Part shown: piece by piece, positions 44,941 to 57,539 of the stretch
Layout: each line of letters starts with the position of its first letter
Numbering within the stretch: position 1 is the stretch's first letter
Source: Nageia nagi
Lineage: Eukaryota > Pinophyta
Direction of reading: 5' to 3'
Assembly: GCA_050084985.1 (NCBI GenBank)
Contig: JBITNC010000001.1
Coordinates: forward strand, 156,488,001 to 156,552,000
DNA length: 64,000 nucleotides
The notes under the pieces: generated by a model
What the model saw: the letters and a program-made list of their open reading frames with translations, nothing else
Database searches by the model: none
What the model was told of the DNA's origin: nothing
Translations under genes and position numbers: made by a program

Positions 44941-46280
44941 CAACCAAGCTTTTTAGGTGTAGGGCTCTATGTGAAAACATAATAGTGGCCTCACACATGA
45001 TTGCTATTATTAAAGATGAAGAGCATCTTAATCAAGAAAGTGATTGGATAAAATAATTTATTTTTTATTTTTAGACTGATAAATGTCTTGAATCCTTGGA
45101 TAGGTTTCAAAGGAGGAGATTCAATATCCAAGCTTTAAAGTTTGTGATGATAGATGATCATATTTATAGGAAAACTTTGATCAAACCCTATTAAGATGTG
45201 TGACTCATGATGAAGCCTAGAGAATATTACATGAATTTCATTATGGATTCTCTGGAGGACATTATAGTGGTCCAAATACTGTAGCAAAAATGTTATGATT
45301 TGCATACTATTATCCTACCATATTTTAGGATTCATTCAAGATAGATCAAGAGTGTTACAAATGTAGTAGATATGTGGGAAAATGAAGACAAGTAGTAATG
45401 TCTCTCAAACTTGTGGTCGTTAAGGAGCCCTTCCAACAATGGGGTCTAGATTTCATTGGTGTTATAAATCCTAATTCCTCAATGGGCCATAAGTTTATTC
45501 TAACTGCAACATATTATTTTACAAGATGGTCAAAAGCTATAGCATGTAAGAATGCATATCAAGAGGTAGTGATAGAGATGATTAGAAAGATAATTACTCA
45601 CTTTGGTATCCCATAGACTATTGTATCAGATAATGGTCTTACATTCATCAAAGTTAATTTAATAAATTTTATTATTGAGTATGAAATCTACTAGTTATTC
45701 TCTTCATTAGCAGAATCAACCAATAAGAACCTAACTCAAATTATCAAAAGAATAATTGAAGAGAATCCCAAACAATGGCACATAAAAATAGACTATGCAT
45801 TATGGATAAATAGAATCAATATCAAGTCACCTATTAAAATGTCACTTTATGCATTAGTATATGGTAAGAGACCAATACTACCAATTCATCTTGAGTTACC
45901 TGCACTAAAAATTTTGTAAGAGCTAGAGGATTATTAGTTCAAACCTATTCAAACTAGATTTAATCATCTATTAAAGTTAGAAGAAGATCAAAATAAGGCA
46001 TATGATTCCTTCCAACATAGATAATAGATAGTTAAGAAATGATTTGACAAGAAGTTTTCCCAGGTAAAGTTTAAGATAGGAGACATTTTACTCAAATGGG
46101 ATGAGGAAAGGGCAAAGCCCAAGAAACATCATAAGTTTGACTTCCTATGGAGAGAGCCTTATATTATCACTCAAAATATGCAAAATAATGCATTTAGGCT
46201 GCAAGATATCATTGAGTCCTAGGAACTATATATCCTAATAAATGAGATCTATTTGAAACATTATTGGGTGATAGGGTGAT
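44941..46280 (+). pseudogene. Element 4 integrase
   Basis: Zinc region remnant HEFHYGFSGGHYSG and CYKCSRYV (45230-45375); core QQWGLDFIGVINPNSSMGHK (45440), TIVSDNGLTF (45620) and SLAESTNKNLTQII (45705), giving D, D and E. The C-terminal part has GDILLKWDEERAKPKKHHKF and FLWREPYIIT, typical of the GKFPLWLGP-type tail. Stops interrupt it in several places. Confidence 0.85.
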
Positions 46281-46825
46281 GACATGATACCCATTGAGAA
46301 TTGTATAGTAAATAAAAATTAGTTTGTATATTCCCTCATAGCTTAGGCACATCTTCTAAGGAGGTAGATAGCCATTAATACTAGCATTAACTAAGCATTA
46401 TGTGAGGTTAAGTCTATCCAACAAACTATTCAATCAAAAGGATAACATTAAGGATTGAGAATTCCTTGGATAACCCATGAACTATGCTCTATCTCCTAAT
46501 TTCAAATCATCATACTTCAAATTAATTCATTCTTGCCTATCATCCATGATGCCATACCATGCGTGAGCCTCAATAGTCCTTGAATATTAATTGCTATTAA
46601 TGGATGCATCAACCATAATCCCTAGGTAAATAAAATTTACTCTCTCACCCTCTTGTTCTTCACTTAGCAAATTTTTAAGCACAAGTTTTTCATAGAACCT
46701 AAGCCTGGAACATACAAAGCAATAGAGTGAGGAAGAAGAAAGTTATACAATTTAATATTGCAAAGTTTCATGTTCTTAATGCTAACCCATGTTGCAAAGA
46801 AAATAGCAGACATTATGACAACAAC
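46281..46825. other. Spacer between element 4 integrase and element 5
   Basis: No coding region recognised. It belongs to element 4 by position. The minus-strand frame 46664-46846 is short and crosses the LTR edge, so it is not called. Confidence 0.5.
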
Positions 46826-47438
46826 TGTAGATCCAAAATAATGCATATAATCATTTATGGGGTTAATTAATGCATTATTGATCTACTTATTTCTTATTGT
46901 CACATATATCTAAAATATGGCAATAATGAATAATAGAAAGATACTTATGTTTAATTAGATCACACATTCATTCCATTATAAGAAACATACACAAAAGATG
47001 AGCATACATTCATTCAATTACACACCATTGGTGGCCTAAATGATACACCACTAGCAGTCTAAAATAAGCAATATAATAGATGCAATCAAGAATGTAGTGA
47101 TGAGCAAATGAAAGAGTCATCAAATAGCAAACATAAGATATAACTTATGAATAATATTTATGCATAACAAAGTCATGTAATATGTGCTAAAATCTCTCTA
47201 AATTCCTCCTCATATTTGGTTTCTCATAAGGTTTAAGGTCATCAATTGACATCATTATATATGATACAAGTTTATATGACTTTGATCTTTTTGACCTCTT
47301 GTACATGATACAAGGGTCCATTAGACATATTACATAGTTTTGACATGAATTTGGGTATTATTTTACCCCTTTTTACATAATACATCATAGAAGATCTATA
47401 ATGAATTATTTAATAAATAATAATTCACTTTTAGGCAT
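46826..47438 (-). repeat. Element 5 outer LTR copy
   Basis: Plus strand starts TGTAGATCCAAAATAATGC and matches 49167-49780. It lacks the last ~5 bases (CTACA) at its inner edge and joins protease sequence directly at 47439, marking a deletion. Confidence 0.85.
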
Positions 47439-47935
47439 ATGTCCTAATTTTGAAAGCAGCTTCTTCTAATGGAGGGATTTCTACACCTTTTGCTTGTAAT
47501 TGAATCAAAAAATGATTATAGCATACATTTACAGCTGACCCATTATCTACCATTGTTCATTTAACTTCCCATCCATCAATAATAAGTGTGATATATAAAG
47601 CTGAACATTCATCTAACAATTCTTGATTAAGCTTTTCAGATTTGTAAAAAGAAATAACATCACATTCCTTAATGGTTCTAATTTTTTCAACAAACCTAAC
47701 ATTTGAAATATTAGTAGGGACAATTTCATTTTTAAACAAGGCATATAATATATCCCTATGAACTTGAGAAGTGGAAATAAGGTCATATAGATTGATTTTT
47801 GTAGGTGTATTTTTCAATTGATCAATCATGTTATAAACTTTAGGATCAAGTGGGATACTTATTCCATTATGACTAGATTTTGAACATGGCATGGGTGTAC
47901 TCTTCTCAAGTTAGCACAAACCTCCTTGTACATTG
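47439..47935 (-). pseudogene. Element 5 gag-PR segment
   Basis: The minus strand reads LKNTPTKINLYDLISTSQVHRD, FYKSEKLNQELLDECSALYI, then TMVDNGSAVNVCYNHFLIQL, a protease active-site loop (D-N-G). Domains KINLYDL.. and SEKLNQ.. correspond to VKLSLFDL and QEKLNNDG in elements 1 and 2. It ends abruptly at the LTR copy. Confidence 0.75.
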
Positions 47936-48975
47936 AGATTATATTAATTATAGCTCCTTGGTTGGAAAGGTTTTCATCAATTTATACCTTCCTTGCTCAA
48001 CAAGCTCCAATATTGTTGTTTCTAATGTCTTGCAAAAATTTTGTAGCATGCCCTTTTCTTTGATGGTAAGTGTAATATCCATCAAAGCATCCCATGGGGT
48101 ATTATCATCTTGAGGAAAGCATTCAAGGTATGCAAAAGTCCTCTTTTCATTAGATCCCTCAAAATAATGCATGGTTGTATCAAAAATATATATCAATTCT
48201 CTTTTATAGTATTAAACCTTTACAATTTTAGAGGAGAAGTAGGTCTATCTGTCATATGTACTAGTTTTTTTAATCTTTCTTTGCATATGTTTTTTTATTA
48301 TCTTTAACAAAAGGATTAGGTGCATACTTAAGTTCACCCAAAGCTAATAAAACCTTCTCTTTTTATAATAAATGTTGGACTAGCAGACTAAAACCTATAT
48401 CTTTAGTGCTAGGAGCATGCAAATGAAGAACATGTATAATAGATTCATGAAAAATAGCACAAATTTCATGCTCATATAATTTACTTTGAATAGATTGCCA
48501 TACCTTTTTGAAGCATAGAATATACTTCTATAGGGTTTCATTACTTCCTTGTCAAATTGTGCATAATTTAGATACATTACTTTACTCCTTAATATTGTGC
48601 TTGTATTGGCCCATGAATGCTTTAAATAAGATCTTGAATTAATCAATCGAATTACCAGGAAGAGTATAGAACCATTGACTAGCATCCCCTTTCAGACTCC
48701 TTGGTAAGAATTTTTCCATCAATTTATTCTTCAATCCTAACTTTAGAAAGCACTCCTCCTTAAAGCTAATGAGATGTTTGGGATCTTGTTCATTGCTAAA
48801 CATCTCAAATTTGGGGGCCTTATGATTGGTTGGTAGGAGAAAATTGTAGATGTCATCCATCAAGGGTGAAGTAAAGATGACATCATATTCATCTAGACTT
48901 TGTGATTGCATGATATTAGAAGGCCTAGCTTGGATATTAGGACTATATGTTGAACTTCCTAAACTATTCATTATT
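47936..48975 (-). pseudogene. gag: Element 5 gag
   Basis: The open stretch 48639-48971 reads APKFEMFSNEQDPKHLISFK, LMEKFLPRSLKGDASQWFYT, the capsid signature (normally ..GAALQWYY). After a stop the frame resumes in pieces to about 48395, and a further piece lies at 47948-48196. The finger is not clear. Confidence 0.75.
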
Positions 48976-49166
48976 GCTATTTATTTTCATATTCCAGCCA
49001 TGTTCATGTTCAAGTCCCAAAGGAGGGGCACAATATGCTCCATTTTTCACATTGTTGATAGCCTAGTAACAAAAATGTACATCATTAATGGCATAGATCT
49101 GATATAGAGGTTTCATGAGATCTTGTAGAAAAGACAAGATAAATCAAATAGATGGGTTCACCAAAA
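48976..49166 (-). other. Element 5 leader and primer-binding site
   Basis: In element sense, three T follow the LTR, then TGGTGAACCCATCTATTTG (complement of 49145-49163), a plausible PBS complementary to a tRNA ending ..GGTTCACCA. Different from the element 2 PBS. Confidence 0.7.
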
Positions 49167-49785
49167 TGTAGACCCAAAATAATGCATATAATTATTTATG
49201 AGGGTTAATTAATGCACTATTGGTTACTTGTTTCTTATTATCGCATATATATGAAATATGGTAAAAATGAATAACAAAAAGATACTTGTGTTTTCTTAGA
49301 TTGCATATTCATTCCATTAGAAGAAACATACACAAAAGATGAACATATATTCATTCAATTGCATGTCATTAGTGGCTTAAAAGAGATACATTGCTAGAGG
49401 TCCAAAATAAGCAATATAACAGATGGAATCAAGAATGTAGCAATGAGCGAAGGAAAGAATCATCAGATAGCAAACATAAGATATAACTTACAAATAATAT
49501 TTATGCATAATAGAGTGATATAACATGTGCTAGAATCTCTCTAGATTCCTGCTCATATTCATTTTCCCATAAGGTTTAAGGTCATCAATTGATGCCTTTA
49601 TATATGATACAAGTTTACATGACTTTGATCTTTTTGACCTCTTGTACATGCTACAAGGGTCCATAAGACATATTACATAGCTTTGACATGAATTTGGGTA
49701 TTATTTAACCCCTTTTTACACAATACATCATTGAGTTTATAAAATGAATTATTTAATAAATAATAATTCACTTTTAGGCATCTAC
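49167..49785 (-). repeat. Element 5 central LTR (619 bp)
   Basis: Plus strand TGTAGACCC...GGCATCTACA; element sense starts TGTAGATGCCTAAAA. Flanked left by the PBS and right by TTTTGCCCCTCTTTGG, whose complement CCAAAGAGGGGCAAAA is a polypurine tract. Confidence 0.88.
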
Positions 49786-49801
49786 ATTTTGCCCCTCTTT
49801 G
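49786..49801 (-). other. Polypurine tract, element 5
   Basis: CCAAAGAGGGGCAAAA on the minus strand, immediately before the central LTR. Confidence 0.8.
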
Positions 49802-51474
49802 GAGGTGTTATTGAATCAATGAAATTACATGTCCAAAGATGAAGTGTAGAAGAAATGTTTTTGGAATTTTTGAGCTATTCTTTGTTGATGAAGATGATGA
49901 ATGTAAATGATGGTGATGGTGAGGATGCTTTGCTACCCCCTTTTGACTTGGATACCCTAGGAAGTGTCCTTGAGTGGTGTATCTAAGGAAAAATCTAATG
50001 AAAAGTCTCTCTCCAAGAATGATGTTGTATTGATGATGGAAATGACCGTGATGATGTAGTTGTATGGTACCAAATCCAACTTTGGAGATGGAAGATGTGA
50101 TTTTACCCTTGTACTACTTCAACCATGAATTTGGCCATTTTGTCATTTCTAATACTTAGGAACTTTCCACACTTACATCCATGCCATGAAAAAAAGAGGA
50201 TCTACTTTGATTAAATGAAATGATGATGAAATGGACACTACTGATGGTGTAGGGAATAGTGTACACACCATTGGCAGTATGGAATCCTTTATATTTTCTT
50301 TTGCTCTTTAGGATGTAAATACTTGAAATGAATTATTAGTCATAAAAATTATTTGGATGCATAGTGAGTTGCATCATCCATTGATGATGAGTCAATTTTA
50401 GCAATCTACTTATGGCTACATCTCTAATTTGTATTTTAAGTGAGTGAACTCTCACTAGCCATATCGATGGCCATCAAAGATCATACATTTTATGTCTACG
50501 ATTCAAAGATAGTATACTTTGGATTAGTTCAAAGAAAAAACCATATGGATACACAATATATTGTATCATCCATTTATGATGAGTCAATGTCAACAACTTG
50601 CTAATGGTTGTATCATTGGTTTACTTTTTTTTGTGAACACTCACTAGTTGTGTTGTTGGCCATTAGTGATCATACATTTTATGTCTATGATTTGAAGACA
50701 TTATGCTTTGGATTGATTCAAAGTAAAAACCATATGGATACATAACAAGTTGCATCATCCATTGGATATGATCCAATGTCAAAATCCTACTTATGAATGC
50801 ATCATTAGTTTACTTTTAAGTGAGTGAACTATCACTAGTCGTGTCATTGGCCATCAACAACCTTGCTTTTTATGTCCATGGTTTGTAGACATTAGACTAT
50901 CATTTTTATCTTATCCTTTTTTTTCACATCATTAGCATCATGCTTATAGTCATGCACATCATTAAAGGTGTATAATTCCTTAAATTTTGCAAAAATAAAA
51001 TTATTTTACCTTATATTCTTTAATATCTACTTTTGTATCATGCTTTCAACTAAAGATGAGATTGCCTCTAGTTGATGCTATAAAAGGGGGAGGGTTGTAG
51101 GTTTTTAACATACATGAAGCATGCAATAGTATCCGTTACACACATCACAACCCAAATCCACCATGTTATCAATTGGATAATAGTCATGAATCAGTAATGC
51201 ATGGAGGAGAACATTATCATTTAGAGCTTGTGAGAAATGTAACATATAATGTAAAGTGAAGTCTAGAAGAGGAGATAAGATTTCTCATGTTCTTTCATTC
51301 TGCATATTTCTCTATGTAGATTGTAGATCAATTTTATTTACATCATTGGTGGACTGGTTGTAGTGCACACCACTAGCATTATGGGAATCTTTAGATTATG
51401 CACAAAATAAAAGTTTGTGTGCCCTTGCTCATGAATTTTATATTTTGTAGGGCATAAAGCTTTTGTCTCTAAGC
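49802..51474 (-). other. Element 5 3' untranslated region with tandem repeats
   Basis: Non-coding region between integrase and PPT, holding the array listed separately at 50340-50895. Variable repeats in this position are known for Tat-type elements. The words ACTACTGATGGTGTAGGGAA (50240) and ATTGGTGGACTGGTTGTAGT (51347) share a GG-TG motif pattern. Confidence 0.7.
50340..50895 (-). repeat. Three-unit tandem repeat (~185-195 bp) in element 5 3' UTR
   Basis: Units begin near 50350, 50548 and 50731 with (C)ATATGGATAC..GTTGCATCATCCATT and share ATGAGTCAAT, AGTGAGTGAACTCTCACTAG, GGCCATCA and CATTTTATGTCTATG. Diverged but clearly the same unit. Confidence 0.85.
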
Positions 51475-52670
51475 ATAGAAACATTTAATATGGATGGTAT
51501 TGAATGTATTTGGTTCTTCTTTTCTATCCATGGATGATAGCCTATATGCACCTAATCATGTTGCATTAATTACAACATATGGGCCTAGCCAATTGGGCTC
51601 AAACTTGCATTTTACTTCATTATTTGCTGCTATCTTGTTGATGTTTTCTTTCAAGACTAGATATCTTAACTTGAATTCCTTTTCTTTGATTTTATTTTCA
51701 AATTATCTCTTGAGTTTTGCATGGTATACCTTTTGATGTTCAATGGATCTGATCATTTTTTCATCTAATGATTCTATTTATTGCAACCTTGCTTTTCTTG
51801 CATATTCATTGGATATGTCACCTTGTAAGGAAATTCTAAGGGAGGGGATTTCTAACTCAAGTAGGAAAATGGCCTCATCTCCATATACCAATCAGAATGG
51901 TGTTGCCTTAGTGGTTGTATGGATACTTGTTCTATATTCCCATAATGCATATGACAATTGCTCATGCCAATCTGTCTTAGATCTATCCCATGTTCTGGCA
52001 AGTATACTCTTAAGTATGTTATTTGTGTCTTTATCTTGACCATTAACTTGAGGGTAGTATATGGAAGAAAAGGTTTGTGTGATATGAAACTTCTTGCAAA
52101 ATTCCTTCATGTTTTTACCTTTGAAATTTGGGCCATTTTCCATGATTAATCTTTGTGGTACACCAAACCTTGTGATGATGTTTTTGACAAGGAATGCAAT
52201 GATTTTAGCTTAAGTTACTAATTTCATTAGAATAGCTTGCACCCACTTAGTGGTGAATTATGTAGATATGATGACAAATTTATATCCTTCCCTAGAGTGA
52301 GGATTAATCATGCCAATCAAATCTATACCCCAAGTAACAAATGACCATGAACAAATAATAGAATGTAATTCTTGAGTAGGTTGCTTTTCTAAATTTGCAA
52401 GTTTTTAGCATTACAAACAAGTTTTTACATGAGCTTTACAATCTTCTTCCATAGTAGGCCAATAATATCCAATCCTCAAAATTTTGGTGTGTAGTGCCTT
52501 TGCATAGAAGTGACCACCATATAAACCATCATGAGCTTGTTCTAAGATAGTAGCTATCTCATCTTGTGTCAAACATCTCAATAATGCATCATCAAATGAC
52601 CTCCTATATAAAACTTCTCTAATGATCACATATCTTACTGCGGTTCTTTTCAATCTCACCCTTTCATTTC
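51475..52670 (-). pseudogene. Element 5 integrase
   Basis: Zinc region HDGLYGGHFYAKALHTKILR then YYWPTMEEDCKAHVKTCL; core TWGIDLIGMINPHSREGYKF, LIMENGPNFKGKNM (second D is E) and NGQDKDTNN (E replaced by D); then LWEYRTSIHTTTKATPF, VYGDEAIFLLELEIPSLRI and FEPNWLGPYVV..LSSMDRKEE. Tat-like, no chromodomain, and the catalytic residues are altered. Confidence 0.88.
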
Positions 52671-53300
52671 TTTCAAAATTTTAAGGAATTGTTTAATTTT
52701 TTAAATAATTATAAATATCAAAGTACCAATTCTGAAAATCATTCTCTTCCATAATAAGATAAGCTTTAATCTCATCCATATGATCCATATAATAAGGAGA
52801 GCTTAACTTACGAATTGTGAGGATGGTATCTTCATCTTTGATCTCAATTGGTGCTAGAGAAGCTACACTCGTCATTGCATTTGCATACCTATTATTAGTT
52901 CTTAGAATATTTTGAATCATATATCTATCAAATTGATCCAATAAATAAGTCACCACAAGTTTATAAGGCTTTAATTTTTCATATTTAGTATCAAAGAAAC
53001 CCTACACTTGATTGATAACAAGCTATGAATCCCCATATATCTCTATCTCCTTGATTTTCAAATTTACAACAACTTTCAATCCTAATATCAATGCCTCATA
53101 TTCAGCTATATTGTTTGTGCAATCAAAACCAAGTTTACAAGCCATAAGGATTACCCCATTTGTGGGAGATACCAAGATAATACCTACTCTTGCTCCATAA
53201 GAGCATTTTGAACCATCAAAATATAGGGTCCAAATAGTGGGCTCATCTTCTGTAAGGCATATGTAGTCATTAGGGATCAAGAACTGAAGCAGGTTTGTAC
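52671..53300 (-). pseudogene. Element 5 second RNase H (aRH) and linker
   Basis: Reads TIWTLYFDGSKCSYGARVGI, FDCTNNIAEYEALILGLKVV, IYGDS, stop, LVINQV, NNRYANAMTSVASLAPIE. First three acidic residues present. The linker to integrase (TILTIRKLSSPYYMD, NYLKN) also resembles element 3. Confidence 0.9.
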
Positions 53301-53605
53301 ATCATTGGCAATGTGGGTTTTCTTGATATTCATTTAGAAATTCTTTTTAGATGATTGCCTCCCTATCTTGAAGGAAATCTATGATTACTTGGGCTTTCAT
53401 AGATTTTTGCTTTACAACATTGATGTCAAATTCCTATAACAACATTAGCCATTTTGCAAGTCTACTTGATAAATGCTACTTAGCCATAAGGTATTTCAAT
53501 GGGTTAATAATACTAACAAAAAATATAGTGCAATATAATAAATAATGCCTCAATTTTTTAGTAGTGAAGATAATACCATAGCAAATATTTTCCATAGGAT
53601 GGAGA
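53301..53605 (-). pseudogene. Element 5 RNase H remnant, truncated
   Basis: The minus strand reads ENICYGIIFTTKKLRHYLLY and NPLKYLMAK, then decayed RNase H to the aRH start. Upstream the homology ends near 53605, so RT, PR and gag of this part are missing. Confidence 0.8.
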
Positions 53606-53682
53606 TGGGGATTATCAACCATATGGATACTTGGCATGTTGATCCCATGAAAATCCTATTGTAGCACCTAAAGCTTGAAATT
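53606..53682. other. Junction between element 5 and element 4 3' coding region
   Basis: Short sequence without recognised content. No duplicated target site is visible. Confidence 0.4.
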
Positions 53683-56346
53683 ATGGGTAAGGGTAAATCA
53701 TTTGCCAAGTCCAAGAGGGACATTATGATAGACCAACACCTGACATATTATGTACCCTATGAATCCTTCACCTACCCCAAATTTTTCTATGCTATTGCAC
53801 TAAGGCACAACCCATAAGGGTATGAAATTAGAGATTTCAAAGTATAATAATAAGAAGAGGTAGGGTCTATATATCATACCAATACATTTCTTGACTATTC
53901 CCCTTAAGCTAATATACATGCATTTGTAGTTCCAACTAACTAGACCTTCCACATCAAAAAATAGATTGATTTGAAGCATGAGAAGGATGATTTTATATAA
54001 AAAAAAATGAAATGCTATACTGGATTAACAAGAGATATGAAGGGAGGGCCACCAAGCTATTGTAGAGTTATGATATTGCTTCTTTTGAGAATTCTCAAGA
54101 TAGAAAAGTCCTACAAGCATTGGTAGTGATTCTCAAGAAGTAGACCTAGATTGAAGCGAACGAAGCCATGATGAGGATGGCTTACAATATCATAGAGGCT
54201 CACATCTGCTATGATTTCCTACCTTCACCTCCAATGAGGTAAGGAAAAATCTATTTAAAATAGAAAAATCTAATTTTTGACATTGTTCATACTTGTGGTG
54301 GCTTATAGTCCATTAGAACTTAGAGCTATTGGTAGAGGCAAGACTTCAACTCAAACCTGCAACTCTAACCATGAGACCTATACCAATTGACCTGAGGGTA
54401 TGTATATTGACCAAGTTGCATGGGTCATACTATGAATTCATGGAGAAATTTTATGCACCAGTCATGTAGATCCTAATAGGGAAGCCACCTCATAGCTTGC
54501 ACCAGTCAACCATTCATGAGCTTCAAGGAGGCAATAAGATAGGTGACTGGTATTTGTTGAAGGATTGAATTGTTATCATAAAGTATGGGTATTTTGAAAA
54601 GCCTTTTTTCCTATACAAGCTTGTTACTATCCAATTGTATTCTATAGAAATGGGTAGGTAAATATGTGCTATAGAGATCAAATATGGGTTCGAGGGTAAT
54701 TTCAAATCCATTTTAAATATACTAACTACTACAAAAAAATTTACTTTGTTAGAAATAGGTTGTAAAGATAGAATAGAAAATTTTATTTTACAAAATTTTA
54801 AGTTAGATATGATAGATTCCCCTTAGGTATATGACCCACTAGGATAGTAACAAAGATTACCAAGAAAGGGAAAAAGCACCCGACATTTGCTCATGAGCCC
54901 AAGCTGCATGTAGAATATTTTGCAAATCAATCTGAGCAAGAAGTTGAGGTGTCCTTAGAGTGGGAATTTATGATCTTAAATAAGTCATGGTTGATCTTGG
55001 AGGGTGTTAAGAGATACATAAACTAGGAAGTTAGGTAGCAAGAATTTACCCTAAAACCAAAGGTTTTGATCTAGTTGAGAGATAAATTAGGATGGGACCC
55101 CAATAAAATAAATTATTTTACTAAATTTAGGTTTGAGTGCACCACCAAAATTCATCACATTGAAAAATAGCTTTTTAGTGAATTTCAGTATGGAAAATAC
55201 TAGAAATATTAATACATGCAAGACCCACTATTAGAGAAAGATCAACCTATTCCACCTAATTTTCAAGGAATATCAGAAAGGGGGACAAAGAAAATAGAGG
55301 TTGATGAACCATTGGGATCAAAGCAGCTAATAAATAAGAAGAAAAATCAACCAAAGAGAGTTGCTGCTTCCTAGGAGCATTCTCCAAAGAAAAGGAGTAA
55401 GATTCAAACTTTGACATAGACTCAATAATAAAAGGCCCCTAAGAAGGAATATAAGCTTACAAAGAAACCTAAGACCACACAATCATGGACTCCTAAGACT
55501 ACAACCCCATCTCCCAAAATTTTTCAAGAGATGCCAAAGGCTATTATGGGGAAAATAAATATGTTTGATGCTAAAGAGACCTAGAGACCCTAGAGCATAG
55601 ATACTATCATTTACCAAGATGTGTGGGAAGAAGAAAGGGATGAAGTCCAGCAAGGAGGGGGCAATGTGCTTGGTATGAGTGGTACCACAACAACTGAAGG
55701 TGAAGTGGGCAAAGATGATGATGATGATGAAGATGATGATGATGAAGATCCAAAGAAGAAAAGGGACTCCAACCCAATGGATAAGAATTTTGAAAAGGAA
55801 AATCCCTTAGTAGAAGAAGAGGAGAAAGTTGAAGTATTAGCTTCCAATCCAAAGAAGGAAGAAGAACCTATACAATAAACTCTAGCATCTACTTCAAGAG
55901 TAAGTACACAATGAACTTATTTAATTCCTTTTTCCACAACCTTGGAAGAGGAGATTAGAAGTATTTTTTTAACATAAGTAGTAGAGCCCATTTATTGGGA
56001 AACTTTTGTAAATATATCACCTGTGCTCCTAGAGCAACACTCTAGGATTTTGAGTAGATTCATAGAGATGGTAGATATAAAAATTGCTCAGTTACCATTC
56101 AAAAAAGGATAATAGGATATTGCTCCAATGGTAATTGTAAATGTAAATATGTAGAGTGCCTTGGCCATAGACCAGTCTAGGTTGCTTGTAAATACTTCTA
56201 TGATGGCTATCAAAAGCCTTCAAGAAATAGAGAATAAGATTGAAAGGTTAAGAAAAAAGACATATCAATATAAGAAAGACTAATCCCTTAAAGATAAGAT
56301 AGTTTTTGGGTTGTAGAATCAAAATAAATAGTTACTGGGAAAATTG
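53683..56346 (+). pseudogene. Element 4 post-integrase ORF, 5' part
   Basis: A reading frame can be followed from an ATG at 53683 (MGKGKSFAKSKRDIMIDQHL) with many stops and shifts. Near 55130-55560 it is Lys/Pro/Thr-rich (TKKIEVDEPLGSK, EHSPKKRSKIQTLT). The uninterrupted 55621-55878 has an Asp-rich run (DDDDDEDDDDED) followed by PKKKR, then a Glu/Lys-rich end. After a stop, NTSMMAIKSLQEIENKIERL begins a coiled-coil-like part. No domain recognised. It occupies the env-like/accessory position of the element. Nuclear localisation from PKKKR is speculative. Confidence 0.5.
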
Positions 56347-57539
56347 GTGATGAGTCCTAGATTCATCGATGTTTTAATACCTTGCTACCATCTTATTTCC
56401 CTCTCTAGATCATCCTTCATCCCATTTCTATATGTGTCAAGTGAATAATGGAGTATTTAGTTAGAAATTGATATCCAAACTACATGATTGATAAATTAAT
56501 TTGCTAATGTGTCTTGAAGCTTTGAAAATAGGTTTGCACGTTAGAGTTTGACTAGTTGGAAATATTTTGTGTTGCCACATTTTATAGCCATTTTTGATTA
56601 GATATGAATAATGGAAGAAGATCATGGCTAGAGGTTGAGAGATGCGATAGAGATGTCACCTACATATCTAGATGATACTTGAACATTGCAAAACAAGATT
56701 TATAGAATGATAATGCTTGAGTTAAATCAAGAATAATAGATTACTATCCCATGTTTTGCATTTTGGCATTAAGAAAACTTTTTGTGATTTAAGAATTGGT
56801 ATTTGATGTAGCTCCAAGATTTATGGGAGTAGTTGTAAATAGAAATATATATATTAGATAGTAAAAATGGTAGGGAGTTAGTTAGATTTTCTATGCAAGT
56901 TATGGATTTGGCTGAAGTGTGAAGACTCTATTCATTTGGAATATATGGTACTATTCATGTTTTCTATTTCATGTTGAGCTCTACATTAAGTGCTATTCTA
57001 TAAACTCTAATCCATTCCTTTGCAAGTAGATAGGAAGGGCCCCTTATTAAATGCTAAAAGCAAATGATTTAGGGAGGTTATAGATTCAGCCAATTTATAG
57101 GTTCATTCCATTTCCAGCTTTAGTAGTTATATTGATAGGTTAATATCTTGATAGTTGAATGGATGGTAGTGTTTATTTCTTTGAAAGTAAAATCCTAGAA
57201 ATTCTTTTCCCCTATGTGTTTATAAAATGATTAGTGTACTATGTTTTAGTTTTCCTATTAACATCATTTGCATTTCTTGTAACTACTATTTTTTGTTATC
57301 ATTAGAACTTCTTGTTACTATTAAATTCCTATTTTAGTATTATTTTGATTAAGTATCCTTCCTATTACAATCTCTTTTAAGAGTATAAAACCACCCCACT
57401 TACATGTTTTGGGAATGGAGAAAAGGTAGTAGGTATCCCTCCAAGATAGCTCTACTATGCATATATATTGCATAATCCTTCATAAGCTCCCTTCCTAGAT
57501 TGACACTATATATAAATGCTCTATCAACTAGAAAAGTAG
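56347..57539 (+). other. Candidate 1193-bp intron in element 4 post-integrase ORF
   Basis: GTGATGAG...AAAAGTAG. Stop-rich and T-rich in the downstream half. Removing it leaves the frame continuous: LLGKL before, KLKFKKSLAESKADLE after, in one coiled-coil phase. Alternatives are a solo insertion; a TATA-like GTATAAAACCACC at 57379 and possible GAAAA flanks fit that less well. Confidence 0.45.

Larger units (their letters stand above)
46826..53605 (-). mobile_element. Element 5: rearranged Tat-type element with two LTR copies
   Basis: Minus-strand sequence arranged, in element sense, as RNase H-aRH-IN-3'UTR-PPT, LTR (49167-49785), PBS-gag-PR, LTR (46826-47438). The central LTR has a PPT on one side and a PBS on the other, so it serves as the 3' LTR of the right part and the 5' LTR of the left part. 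The left part lacks everything from RT to PPT; the right part lacks gag, PR and RT. The right end stops inside RNase H near 53605. I found no flanking duplication. Confidence 0.75.

Noticed and set aside
55607-55852. Minus-strand frames rich in Leu/His or Ser opposite the Asp-rich stretch
   Set aside because: They are mirror readings of the GAT-rich low-complexity tract on the plus strand.
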